Below are positions 20,606 through 32,326 of a stretch of DNA of 64,000 nucleotides, piece by piece (position 1 is the stretch's first letter; each line of letters opens with the position of its first letter). The DNA is from Cymodocea nodosa (lineage: Eukaryota; Streptophyta; Magnoliopsida; Alismatales; Cymodoceaceae): NCBI GenBank assembly GCA_036874045.1, contig JAZBRI010000008.1, forward strand, positions 10,803,001 to 10,867,000, read 5' to 3'. Under the pieces are notes generated by a model. It made no database searches, was not told where the DNA came from, and was given only the letters and a program-made list of their open reading frames with translations. A program made the position numbers and the translations under genes.

Positions 20606-22816
20606 ATGAGGAAGATGACACCTGAATTCTGAGAAGAGGCTGTTGATACATCAGAATTTCTAAAGGAATTAGAAGAATGGCACACGCAATAGAAGATCAG
20701 AAATACGACGAGAGAAAAAGAGTTACAGAAGGTAGAATTTAAACTTTTTAGATTAAGAAGAATATTAGTAGATTGTGGTATACAAATACCCTAGATAATG
20801 GAGACACGAGTCAGAGTAGCGACAGAAATTGCAGTAAGTAAAGAAAGAAAGATCTGGCCAAACAATGAAGTAGCCCTAGAATTAATCCCATGTAAGTCCC
20901 GGCTCTGGTTCAAAAGACGAATCTGTAAACGAGCTAGATGGGCGATCTAGGAGCAAGAAAGGAAAGAAAATGAAGAAGAGGCAACTGAAGAATAGGAGGA
21001 ATCAATTGCTAAAAGACCTATTCTTGAGGAACAATAGTTAGGACCTCTAGTTCAGCCAATAGAGCCATTGCCACGAGTTGCATTTGCTTGGCTGAGAACT
21101 AAAAAAGAAGAGAAGGAATTTACTAGCCTGGTCAAGATAGCAAGAGACCAAGGTGATACTCAAGAGATAGCTATGGCTAAGGCACATATTTTATATGATG
21201 CCATTAAGAAAAAAAGGGTCAAAGAAAGGATAAAGGCCCAATACAAAATAAAAGTTGAACAATATTAGGCAGCAACTAAATCAAGTGCTGTAGGAGAGGC
21301 TGGTCCTTCGAGACCAGTAGTTATAAAAAGAGTTAAACAGGAAGAGCCAGTACCTATGGCTCGAAGGCCTGTAGAGCCTACTTTTATAGATTTAATTTCA
21401 TAAGAATAAGAGGAAGAACAAACACAATTAATCAGAAAAAAGAAAGGAAAAGAAAAAGTGCCTGAATATGAAGAAATTAAATTTGAAGTACCAATTTTTA
21501 AAGGGCTTGTGGAGCAAATTTTTATTAACTTGTTATCTGATTCTAAGGAGGAGCTGCAACAGTAGGAGCAAAGTAAAGAAGAAAATCAGGCTGAAATTAG
21601 TCTATAGCCTGTACAAGAAGAAACAGAAATTAGGGCAGAAACTGAATTGCCCGTGACTCCATCCCAATTTGTTACAGAATCAAAAAGAACAGTAACAGAA
21701 CAGATTGGTAGTCAAGAGGAAAAAGAAAGAGTAGAAAATGAAGAGGTTGAAAAAAGCCATTTGGACAAAAATAATTTCACAGATTCCATTGAAGAACAAG
21801 AAACTCTTTAGCAATTTATGGAAAGAATTCAAGATAGAGTGGAGAGTTTTGCCGGGTCACCACCACAAACAAAAACAGAAATTGAGGAATTTGTAGAAAA
21901 TGTTCAAATGCAGCCTATAGAAGAGGAAGAGCAAGAACAAACCCCTCTGGAACAACAAAGTCACCTTCCTAACCCAATTGAAACAATAATTTTGAATGAA
22001 GTACATTTTTGTAGTTAGGAAGCTTATACTAAATACCAAGAAATAAGGGGTTATGATATTATTTATAGTAGACCAGTAAATTGGGATGGAATGCAAGAAA
22101 TCAAAGATTTATTTGAATTCCAAGGTCTACTGCAATTCATTTCTAAAGAAAGAGGGCATGCAGTATATGAGAATTTAGTGCCCTGTTTTTATGCAAATTT
22201 AAGAGGAGGAAGAGGATTAATTTCTAACGTGGAGGAAGCAGATGTACAGATAACACTAGAGCTTCTCCACAACATTTTTGGTTTAAAGAATGAAGGAATA
22301 AAAATTTTGGAAGACACAATTGCAGTCGAGTGGACTGAATAGGAAATTAAGGATTGTTTAGCTATCAATCTTGGTGTGCCATTATTAAACAGATTGAAGC
22401 ATTTAAATGGTAAAGCACACATGGTAGCTAACATTCTGATTAAGAATGTCTATCAACGATAGGGCCATGACATAGAATTAAGTCAATTTGTTAAATGGGC
22501 CACATATGCAGTTGTAAATAAGATCTAAATAAATTGTTCTGCAGTTTTTATCTCCAAGTTGAAAGTAGTAAAGAAAAAATTATTTTATGGAGATTTGATT
22601 CCATTGCTAATGGTGGATTGTATTGATTTCATGAAATAGACATCAAAAAGGATCAGATCAAGAACCATTTCAGTGAAAGAATACAGAAATTTTGTAGCTG
22701 CAGAGATAGTTGTACCTTCTTAAGGCATTACAGGAGTAGTAGAGAGGATTAATCAATTAGAACTTCAATTAGAAAAACTCCAGAAGGAAGTAGATGAACT
22801 TAGGTATAGAGATTAA
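20606..22816 (+). pseudogene. G1 extra ORF (env position), ~736 codons, plant-transposon-protein-like C-terminus
   Basis: ATG 20606 to TAA 22814 is exactly 737 triplets with no net frameshift. Eighteen in-frame stops are read (13 TAG, 4 TAA, 1 TGA). N-terminal ~150 residues: charged, helical, Arg/Lys-rich. Middle (about 150-465): acidic Glu/Gln-rich, probably disordered. C-terminal domain (about 473-650): YDIIYSRPVNW, EFQGLLQFI, LVPCFYANL, SNVE, LELLHNIFGLKN, LNGKAHM, KWATY. A short coiled coil closes it (about 711-735). There is no signal peptide or clear membrane segment, so it is not an obvious envelope protein. The domain resembles the family Pfam labels 'putative plant transposon protein' (from memory; unverified). 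Homologues: 47679-49948, 61031-63243, and in copia B at 32327-34649. Confidence 0.8.
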
Positions 22817-23240
22817 ATTGTATTGTTTGTCTACTTGTGTAAAATTTTATGATGTACTTGTAATGTAATTGATTCATATTAATGAATGTAAATTTTTCAA
22901 ATGCAATTTTCATACATGTTTTGGATGTGAAATGAATGGAATTTATTAAATATTATGTAATTTGTGGAACTTTATGAATGAATATGTAACAGATTTACAA
23001 TTTGCTGAATGACAGGATAAATGCTTAAAAATTTTTGCATATTGCAAGGTAAAATGTAAATTCTACATAACATAAAATAACCTGCAAGTTAAATCTTTAT
23101 ATAATGGTCAGATTTAAACGAATTTTGATTAGAATGATGCATTTATGACATAGATTTAACTTTACTTCAGTTAGCAGAATAAAAAATAGAAAAGAATAGA
23201 GAGGAACTTACGAGAGTAAAACTTAGAGGTTGCTAAGTGT

Positions 23241-23425
23241 TAACTCAACGAAGTAAGTCCGTTGAGTTAAATGCAACTCCACGAGGTCAGTAATATAATA
23301 TAAGGTCACTCCGTTGAGTTATCTATAACTCAACGTAGTTAGTCCGTGGAGTTAGCAACAGTAATCGACTGTGTTCTGTTGAGTTATCTATAACTCAACG
23401 AGGTTAGTTCGTGGATTAAGCAGAA
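23241..23425. repeat. Downstream CTCAACG palindrome array
   Basis: About four units with arms (T)CCGTTGAGTTA and TAACTCAACG(G). G4 has the equivalent at 63705-63955 with more units; G2 keeps part at 47160-47222 and 46310-46375. Confidence 0.85.
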
Positions 23426-24046
23426 CGGATATTCTTTTAACCACAAACGAAACTTTGTCGGTTTAGCGGTTACCAAAATTTGAAATTAGTAGTGGTACAT
23501 GTATCCATAAAAATAGGAGCCACGATGCATGTTGCAAGACACGTTTTTGCAACGAGATTTATTCACTTTATGGATGTGTAGTATATATATAAAACAAAAT
23601 GTTATTTACGAGTTACCAGCACTTTTAAAAGAAAGGAGAATGAGTTGGAGGAATTGGAAGGAGAAGTAGTTGATTCAACTTCATCCGACAACAAATATTT
23701 ATTGAATGGAAAGCTTTAGATTGGTATGTAATTAATCTTCTACTATTTATTTATGAGCACATGGACTCGTTCTCTAAGCACTAAATGATTAGTAAGAACA
23801 CCTACCTAGGAATTTTCATTGCAGAGGAGATGGTTATATTATAAACAAGTTATATTTTGCTTTTATCTATGAATGAAAAGTTTTTCAGAATCAAAAATCG
23901 GAATATGCAGAAAGAGATACAAATGAAACAAGGTATGTAACTAATTACTTACCTTGAATTTTAAATCAAACAAAACTGTATTCATGCCTATTACAATTAC
24001 TGTACTTATTGTCAAATCTTTTACATTGAGGACAATGCAAAATGTA

Positions 24047-24062
24047 GATATGGGGGGGAGGT
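24047..24062 (+). other. Internal polypurine tract
   Basis: TATGGGGGGGAGG follows 'TTGAGGACAATGCAAAATG', a block I recall from many plant gypsy elements. It is conserved in G2 (46213-46230, minus). It lies 1.3 kb before the 3' polypurine tract and could be an extra plus-strand primer. Confidence 0.6.
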
Positions 24063-24879
24063 AATTAAAGTAACAACCATGTAAGTTTGTTAATTAAAAA
24101 AATTAAAATGGTACTGCAAAGTTGTGGAAATTGAAAGTTTTTATGAAATAGCTGTAAGTATCCGATAATTGAGACTGTAAAATTTATATAAACTGTAACT
24201 GCTTGAATGTTATCTTTAGAAGGCTATATAAGATGCTATAGAATTTACTATTTATGCAAATCTAGATATAGTATCTTATGTTTTTTCTGAATTTCATGAG
24301 TTTAATAGTTTCACGATTTTAAAATGAAATCAGAATGCTTAATGAAAAATCAGTAAATTATTTGAAGTCCTAAAGGAGCTGAGATGTGAATTCTAGATTA
24401 AATGAAACATATATGATGAAAGATACATTTAATTTGACTGATTGAACTTGTAGAATGATTTATGTGTAGATCTTATTAAACTATAGAAAAAGTATGAGCT
24501 TATCGTTATGGATTCATATTTACAGTAAATGATAGAAGCAGGACTATATGAGATTGGTGTTTTAATACATCTGTATTAATGAAATACATATATATACAGT
24601 ATGTGATTAATGTTTTGTTTTGTGTTTGTATTTTGATTAAATAAAAAATAAAATAAAAAAAATAAATTTTTTTTTTTGAGAGTTTATTGACTTGTTTGAT
24701 CACGAGCCTTTTGTACTTGAGCAGATAGGTATGTAGGGATTGTTGACTTGAAAAATGACTCTTGAAATCTGGTAACCTAAGATCTTGATCAGATCTGGGA
24801 TTGTTGACTGAAAGCTCGTTACATGGGCGCATTAGAAAGCTCTTGCATGATTCAAGCTTGTCAAATTAACTTTTAAAGT

Positions 24880-24917
<38 letters not shown>

Positions 24918-25376
24918 CTATTCTGAAAAGATACAAGTGTTTTGTGAAATACAGATATCTTATGAATCGAGTATATTTTCTGTTATATAGAATTGCTGTA
25001 ATATGAATCTAGAATTGACTTTTGAAGCTGTTTAATGGAGAGAATTCTTTATTCTACTTGTCTTAATCATATTGAATTGAATTGTATTTTGATTCGTATG
25101 TTGTTGAAATTTCTTCTAGAAATCTTATTGGAAAATTCAGGATGACAGATGATGAAAAGAAGAACAAACAATAATATAATTAACATTTATGTGATGATGA
25201 TATACTTTGTATGTAATTTACATATATTCTAAGTATATTTGCAGGTTGATTACTAAAACATATAGAATATATTTTTATGCTAAACAGAAGAAAAACAAAG
25301 GGGAAGAATTAATTCTAGCACTTTTAGAAAGACCAATTAATTAGATCTTAGTTTGCTAAGGGACTAGCAAAATTTA

Positions 25377-25389
25377 GGTATGGGGGAAG
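25377..25389 (+). other. 3' polypurine tract of G1
   Basis: GGTATGGGGGAAG ends directly at the 3' LTR start (25390). G2 has the same tract at 44929-44940 in minus orientation. Confidence 0.9.
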
Positions 25390-27569
25390 TGTATAGAATG
25401 AAAAAGTGCATATTATTAGCGGTTAAATGATGGTTAATTGCATAATATTTAGATTTTCATATGAGAATTAAGCCATTATGTTATAATTGCATTGTTATAT
25501 GCTTTAATTGAAGAATCTGCTTAATTTGGGGGAATTAATGTTAATTTAGTACATTTCTGAACTGACGATAAGTTGCAGGCTGTGAAATTCTTAAGTGTCC
25601 GAATTTTTTGATATTTCGAACAATTATGTTTAACATACCAGACATATTTCGGACAGTTATGTTTAACAAACCGCACATGTATCAGATAGTTATGTTTAAA
25701 TTTCCAAACAGTTATGTTTTGAAAGAATATTTTATTATTTCCTGAAGTACACGTGTCAAAACCATAATGCATGACTTAAGTGAACTTTCGGTGAGTTATC
25801 TATTACTTTCTGAAATCGCAACTAGGCATCAGATAGTTATATGTATAACTCTTCGAAATCTCTTTTTATTTATAAAATAGCTGAGGGCACGTGTCATGTT
25901 CTGGGAAATTGACTTAAGTGGCTTTTTAGTGAGTTATCTCTAACTATCCGAAATGCATCTGAGCATTGGATAGTTAGACCTGTAACTCTCTGAAATGTTA
26001 TTTTATGATTAAACTACTGTTGACACGTGTCGAGATCTGGTAGATTTACTTAAGTTATATATCGGTGAGTTATTTGTAACTATTCGAAATGCATCTGAGC
26101 ATCGGATAGTTAAGTTTATAAGTATCTGAAATGCACCTAAGCATCGGATAGTTAAATTTATGCAAATGTTTTATAGTTAAATCAACGAAGAAAGTCCGTT
26201 GAGTTATTTGTAACTCCACAAACTATATATTTTCTAATATGCCACTGTAGCGATTGCAGAATCAAGGCAATTGGAAGAAAAACCACGACTGCACGTATCG
26301 TGTAGGGAGAAGAAAGCATCACCGTTGATATGAATAAAGGAAATCCAACCGACCATTCAAGCAGAAGCAGTTACTACTGAAGAAATATAAAAGAAAAAGA
26401 AGAAAAGGGTGTGATCGATGGACGACCAGTGTATATAGAGGAGGAGCACCGAGCTTCTACAGGCAGTATCGGCGATTCTTCGAAGTATCACACTAACCAT
26501 CGTTACCACCACCATAATCACCAACCATCGGAGGTCTGTGAGAATACTTTCTTGATGTCGAGTCGATTCCGAGCCAAACATAGTGCTTGACAACCACTGT
26601 GAGGAGTGATCGCGTCGCGGGAAGGGAAGCCATTTTCACCAAGCGTCGACTCATATTTCAGGAGATCGTAAAGCTTTTAGCCTTGGCTTCAGGTTGATGC
26701 TTGTATGCTGAAGAGGAGATCATCTTGCAATTCTAGACTCGCGAATCTATAGGGAGAGGAGACAGAATTGTAAGTGGTTTAATTTTCAGTGGTGTAATCG
26801 CATTGCAAGTAGTGTTGAAAGTATTTACTATCAAGTGAGATTACTTTACATTTCACCTTTCGCCCATTTACATGTTCATATTAAACCAAAAATACCAAAA
26901 ACAACTTATCTGCTATTGTATGTTGTATTTGAGTGTTGTATCGTGATTAATGTTATCTTTGTCAGTGTTGTGATTGTTTTATATTGTTTTAGTTTTACAA
27001 TTTACTGAAATTGGTTCGTTCAAAAGACTTAAAGATTTTAATGGTTACTGTTTGAATTATCTGAATATTAGTATTGTTTAATGATAAATCCAATGTTAAC
27101 TAACATTAAAGAGCTTAATTGATGTTATTTACAATCTGTGGAATTGCCCAATGGTTGGCCGAATTCCTCTGTAAATAGCAGTATTAAAAAGAAAAAAGAT
27201 AGACTCATGGAGTTAACTTAAGTCCACGAGGTTAGTCGGTTGAGTTAGCCATAACTCAACGAACTTTGTCCATTGAGTTAACTGTAATTCAACAAAGAGT
27301 TTATTGAATATATAAATTTGATTGTTAACAAATGAACAGTTCTCAAGTTCTTCAGCAATTCCCTATGAGATCGACCTGTACTTGCACACTGATACAATAT
27401 ACACTGTGCACTTGTAGTTAAAGTACAAATTGGAATTAATATCTAAATTGTATTAAAGGTTGTTTGTTTACTTCTAAAAGAAAGAATAGGCATAAAGATA
27501 AATTAACTAAGTAAAAACAGAAGTAACAAATCCATGTTTTTCTAGTGTAGTGTTGGGAAAACACAAACA
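25390..27569 (+). repeat. 3' LTR of G1
   Basis: 2180 bp, TGTATAGAATG to ACACAAACA, collinear with 13022-15224. It carries the three CACGTGTC units (about 25749-26165), the TATAAAAG near 26386 and the CTCAACG palindromes (27205-27300). It is followed by CTAAG, the target duplication. Confidence 0.95.
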
Positions 27570-27574
27570 CTAAG

Positions 27575-28947
27575 TAAATGGTACTTTGATTGTCATAGAA
27601 TAGAATACTTCTTTTTTGTTTGTGCCCTAATTCGGCTAGTACATTCTCTAGCTAGATTCTTTCTTTAGTTGCCTCTGCTACTGCAACATATTCAGCTTTT
27701 GTGGTCGAGAGTGCAACAATACTTTGTAACTTGGATCTCTAGCTTATTGTAGTACTTCCTATGTAGAAAACATACCCTGAAGTATTTTTGCTTTTATCCA
27801 ACTCTCTTCCCAAATCAGCATCACAGTAGCCAATCAATTCAACTGGTCCTTTCTTGAAGTTCAAATCTACATCTAGGGAATATTTGAGATATCTGAGTAT
27901 CCATAGCGTAGCAGACCAATGCTCAACTCCTAGATCTGCCATATATTTACTGACCACTCCCACTACATGAGATATATCAGGTCTTGTGTATATCATGGCA
28001 TACATTAAACTTCCCACTACTAAAGCATATGGTATTCTAGACATCTTTGTCCTTTCTTCTTCTGTCTTAGTTGGCTGATCTTTAGACAACTTGAAGTGGG
28101 GTCCAAGAGGGAGTTCAGTTTTCCTCTCATTTGAGATGTTAAATCTTTTAAGTACCTTTTCTAAATACTTCTTCTAATTTAATTTCAATGTGCCTGCCTT
28201 TCTATCTCGAATGATTCTCATACTCAAGATTTGCTTGGCTTCTCCCATATCCTTCATGTCAAATTCTTTTGACAATTGTCTCTTTAATTGCTTAATCTGT
28301 TCCATACTTGAATAAGTAATTAATAAATCATCTACATAAATTAGTAGAATAATGAAGTAATCATTAAACAGTTCTATGTAGCAGCAATAGTCTGTATCAC
28401 ATCTTTTGAAGCCTAGGGTACAGGTAAAGGTATCAAATCTCTTGTATAATTGTCATGGTGCTTGCTTCAAACCATACAGACTTTTCAGCAATTTACATAC
28501 TGTCTTTCTTTTCTCGCTAGTCACTGCAAATCCTTTTAGCTGCATCATGTAAAGTTCTTCCTGCAAATCCCCATGTAGGAATGTTGTCTTTACATCCATT
28601 TGTTTGAAGAACAAATTTTCTACAACAATAATGCTTAAGACTATTCTTATAGTATTCATCTTCACGATTGGAGAGAATACTTTAGTATAGTCTATGTCAT
28701 GAATTTGTTGAAAACCCTTGACTACAAGTCTAGCCTTAAATTTCTTGCTGCCATCTAGTTGTTTCTTCATCCTGAACACCCACTTGTTTCCTAGGATTTT
28801 CTTTACTTCTGGCAATGAGGTTAGCTCCCAAGTTTTATTCTTCTCTAGGGACATCATTTCTTCTTTCATTGCTAACTCCCATTTATGTGCATCACTTGCA
28901 CAAATTGCTTCCTGATATGATTTAGGTTCACCATCATCCGTTAGCAA
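27575..28947 (-). pseudogene. Copia A reverse transcriptase and RNase H (5' piece)
   Basis: Copia RT with NKWVFRMK, ARLVVKGF, FKQMDVKTTFLHG, KSLYGLKQAP and the catalytic YVDD (near 28325). RNase H follows with ELIGYCDADLG and STTKAEY, and is cut at 27575 by G1 after QSTIYL. The remaining RNase H is at 12820-13021. Stops include TAG after LKQAP, one at the KKYLEKV block, and one near 27740. In a live element this makes the cDNA. Confidence 0.93.
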
Positions 28948-30479
28948 TAGATAATTGAATGATGGTACATACCTTTCAGGTTGTTTGGAAACCCTTCCAA
29001 ATCTTCTAAGTTATCTGGTGACAACTTCATCTTCTTGATCATCTAGATGTTCTTGTTGTTCAGCCTTTGGAAGCTGAATTTCTTCTACAAGTTCCTTTTG
29101 AAGTTGTTCAACATCATTATCTAGACTAATCTCAGCAATACTTTCAGACTAAAGCTTAGATTGCTGTTCATCTACACTTTCTCTATGCTTGTACATCTTG
29201 GATTCAATAAATGTGACATCTTTTACACGAATTATTTTCTTGGTTTCTTCTATCTAGAATCTATAACCAAAATAATCCTTACCATAGCTAATGAAATAAC
29301 ACTTCTGTGATTTTGAATCCAACTTGTCTCTTTTGTCACTGTTCAAGTGGACAAATGACTTGGATCTAAAAACTTTTAAATGAGCATAGTTGACCTCTTT
29401 CCCAGTCCAGAATTCTTTAGGGTTTTTGAGCTCCATTGGGACAAATGGTCCTCTATTTATTAGATGGGTAGTTGTATTAACAACTTCTGCCTAGAATATC
29501 TTGGGAAAACTTGCATGTAGTCTCATGCATCTTGCCTGTTCATTCAAGGTCATGTTCATCCTTTCAATAATTCCATTTTGTTGTGGAGCTCCAACTACAG
29601 TCCTCTGCCTTCTAATCCCTTGCTCTTCATAGTAGACTTTGAATTCATGGCTATCATATTCTCCTCCATTATCTAACCTGATGGATTTAATTTTTTTTCC
29701 ACTTCTGCCTTCCATTTCTTGAAGACTTGAAAACTTCAGACTTCTATTTCAAAAAATAAATCCATACCTTCCTTGTGCTGTCATCAATGAAGGTGACATA
29801 ATAGAGAGCACCTCTTAAAGAACTAATAGGGGCAAGTCCCCACACATCTGTGTGAACCAGCTCCAATTTCTATGACTTAGGATCATAAGGAGTCTTGGCA
29901 AAGCTGACTTTCTTCCGCTTTCCCTCAATGCAATCCTCACATATCCCTAAATTGACATTCTTCAGCTTAAGGATTTTCCCTTCTACCACTAAAACCTTTA
30001 GTCTAGTCTCACTGAGGTGTCCCAGTCTTTTATGCCATAAGTTAGTGTCTTCAATATCATTGACTGCTGCAATAGTGTCATCTTGATCTGATGTCAAATA
30101 TAAGGTGTCTATCCTCTATCCTAAGGCAACAATTCTTGTACCTTTGGTTACCTTCCATTTGCTTATACCAAAGGAAATCTAATAACCATTATTATCTAGG
30201 AAACTTATGGAAATTAGTTGCTTTGCAAGATCAGGAACATATTTGACTTCTTATAATTTCTATATCCCTTGTTTTGTTTTAATGTATACCTCTCCTTTTC
30301 CCAACACATCCAAACTTGTGTTGTTAGCTAAGTACACTTTCTTTACAGGAGTTGCACGATAATTGTGCAACAAATCTTTCTTGTAGGTAGTGTGGAATAA
30401 AGCTCTTGAGTCTAGTACTCATGAGTCAATAGAACTGTCCACACAGCATATTAGGGCATCATTTGAATCGTAAGAGACA
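28948..30479 (-). pseudogene. Copia A protease and integrase
   Basis: Reading leftward from about 30479: a decayed protease region (the DSGA-type site reads as a stop-broken DSRALFHTT), the GAG pre-integrase HHCC module (LWHKRLGHLSE...CEDCIEGK), and the integrase core. The core has Asp at LVHTDVWG, Asp at RLDNGGEYD and Glu at IERMN. Then comes the variable linker before RT. Many Gln and Trp codons are stops (TAG/TAA), and there is a frame slip near 29700-29760. Integrase inserts the cDNA into the chromosome. Confidence 0.9.
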
Positions 30480-31264
30480 ACATTTGCACCTACTCCTTCT
30501 GATTCCTTCCCTTTGCTGTCTTTCTTGGGAGCTTTATATTATGACTTGAAGTGCCCTAATTGATTACAGTTCCAGCATTTAATATCTGATCTAACCTTAC
30601 CGGTACCTCTAGACTTTGACCTTCCGTTGGATTTAAATTGTTTTGATTTACTTCTCCCTCTACTTTCAACACTAAGGGCAGAAGTTGAAGTTGACAATTC
30701 ACTTGTCCTACGAATGTCCTCACTCAAAATTAAATCCCAAATGTCACTCATTTTGAGCTTCTCATGACCTAGTGAACTACTTACACTAGTCACGATAAGA
30801 GACCAACTTTCTAGTAATGAGGATAATAAAATCAAGGCCCTGACTTCATCATCAAATATTATATCTACTGAATGTGGTTGATTCAAAATTATACTTAACT
30901 CATTAATGTGGTTTGTAACATTTCCACTTTCATGCATTTTCAGATTGAATAATCTACGCATGAGAAATACCTTGTTGGTGGTTGATGGCTTCTCATACAT
31001 GTTGGATAGTGCTTTCATTAAGTCAACCATTGTTTTCTCCTTGGCAATATTTAAATGAACGTTCCTTGCTAGTGACAACCTGACGAGACTTAGAGCTTTC
31101 CTATCCAGCAACTCCCACTCTTCCTAATCCATCTTCTTTGGTTCTTTTCCGAACAGAGGTTGATGAAGATCCTTCTAATACAAATAGTCTTCTATCTAAG
31201 ACCTCCAGTATCCAAAATCTTTTCCATCAAACTTCTCGATCCTGAACTTTCTATCGTTTGCCAT
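30480..31264 (-). pseudogene. Copia A gag
   Basis: ATG at 31264 starts MANDRKFRIEKFDGKDF, the usual N-terminus of Tork/Tnt1-type Gag. The capsid-like helical domain (UBN2/gag-copia type) continues through about 30750. A Ser/Lys/Arg-rich stretch and a CCHC knuckle (CWNCNQLGHFKS, last Cys lost to a Tyr codon) follow. Stops interrupt the first 60 codons at Gln and Trp sites. Gag forms the particle and packages RNA. Confidence 0.9.
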
Positions 31265-31288
31265 TTTGTTAAACTGAAAAACCTTCGA

Positions 31289-31299
31289 CTCTCATACCA
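31289..31299 (-). other. Primer binding site of copia A
   Basis: Minus strand TGGTATGAGAG, one base from TGGTATCAGAG, complementary to the 3' end of initiator tRNA-Met as in most copia elements. It lies 2 bases from the LTR edge at 31302. Confidence 0.85.
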
Positions 31300-31301
31300 A
31301 T

Positions 31302-32326
31302 TGATAGAACTAAAACCGATCGTTTAGTCAACTTACCATGGCACGATTCTGAAACACTCACCTCTTAACTCACCGAAATTGGAAAGTGAAGAGAAAGAGG
31401 AAGAAATAACATTGAAGACACAGGATTTACGTGGTTCAACAACAGCCTACGTCCACAGAGAGTTGAGGGTTCTACTATGAGCTTTGGCACAATCAACTGC
31501 AATGTTTTACAACATCATAAAGGTTTATATACTACCCAACTTGGAGTTAATAAACCTTTAATTACATTTGAGCCATTACAGTAGAGAGATAATGCTTCGG
31601 AGAAGGAACTCTCAATTTCAAAGCCTTATCTTCCTATCTTTCTGAAATCTACAACACTTCAGATAGTTACAGAACTTAACTATCCAAAGAAAATTCTTCT
31701 TTCTTCATTTGATATACTAGGCGGTACTATAGCAGGCTAACTGTCTAGAGAGATTCTATCTTTTGGATAGTTATAGACTTAACTATTTGAAAACTCACTT
31801 ATGTCTCTCTCTTAGTCCAATTGAAAGGTTCTACTGTTAACTCTCTCAAAACTGCATGTCTTTCAGATAGTTACTGACTTAACTATCTGAAAACTCACTT
31901 AAGTGTCTCTTTAGTCATTTCGGAAGGTTGTAGCTATAACCTTCGGAAAAACTTTTGATTTTTGGATAGTTACTACCTAACTATCCGAAGATCCACTTAA
32001 GTCACTACTTTTCAGATACTTGGCTTCTTAATTATCTGAACATCCACTTAAGTGTCTGACTTTCGGATACTTAGTTTCATAACTGTCTGAATGTCCACTT
32101 AAGAGTCCTTTAAGTCATTTCGGATGGTTACAACCAATAACCTTCCGAAGTCTCTTGACTTTCGGATGGTTAGCTCAAAGCCTTCCGATTGAAAACATTA
32201 TTTCGGATACTTTGACTTGATAACCTTTTGAAATTATAAATCTATCAGAGACTTATTGCTAACAAGCTTCCGACTAAACTTGGACTTCTTATGACATACT
32301 CCACACCTGTACCACTTGCCCTAACA
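31302..32326 (-). repeat. 5' LTR of copia A
   Basis: 1025 bp, collinear with 11690-12711. The TCGGATAGTTA/TAACTATCCGA palindrome array is at about 31665-32230. Flanks TGCCG (right) and GGCCA (left of 11690) agree at three of five bases, so the target duplication is plausible but not clean. Confidence 0.92.

Larger units (their letters stand above)
22817..25376 (+). other. G1 3' untranslated region
   Basis: Non-coding, 2.5 kb. It contains the second CTCAACG palindrome array (23241-23425), an internal polypurine tract (24047-24062), an AT dinucleotide run (24884-24912) and otherwise AT-rich sequence. No open frame of interest. In G2 the segment equivalent to about 23310-23840 is replaced by a capsid-coding segment. 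Confidence 0.75.
13022..27569 (+). mobile_element. G1: complete Athila-like LTR retrotransposon, 14.5 kb
   Basis: Both LTRs, primer site, polypurine tract and a perfect 5-bp target duplication (CTAAG at 13017-13021 and 27570-27574) are present. The order is LTR, primer site, gag-like, protease, RT/RNase H/integrase, palindrome arrays, extra ORF, untranslated region, LTR. Lineage signs are the tRNA-Asp-type primer site, the LRSG motif before the protease, the FIDDF form of the RT active site and very long LTRs. All ORFs contain stops, and some have frameshifts. It lies inside the RNase H of copia A, so it is the youngest layer of this nest. Confidence 0.95.

Noticed and set aside
24506-24832. 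Minus-strand 108-codon ORF in the G1 3' region, with a counterpart at 45502-45699
   Set aside because: It is antisense to untranslated sequence, low in complexity and not maintained in the remnant at 57823. A chance AT-rich frame.
24884-24912. AT dinucleotide run, with others near 20066 and 63665
   Set aside because: Ordinary microsatellite within transposon sequence.
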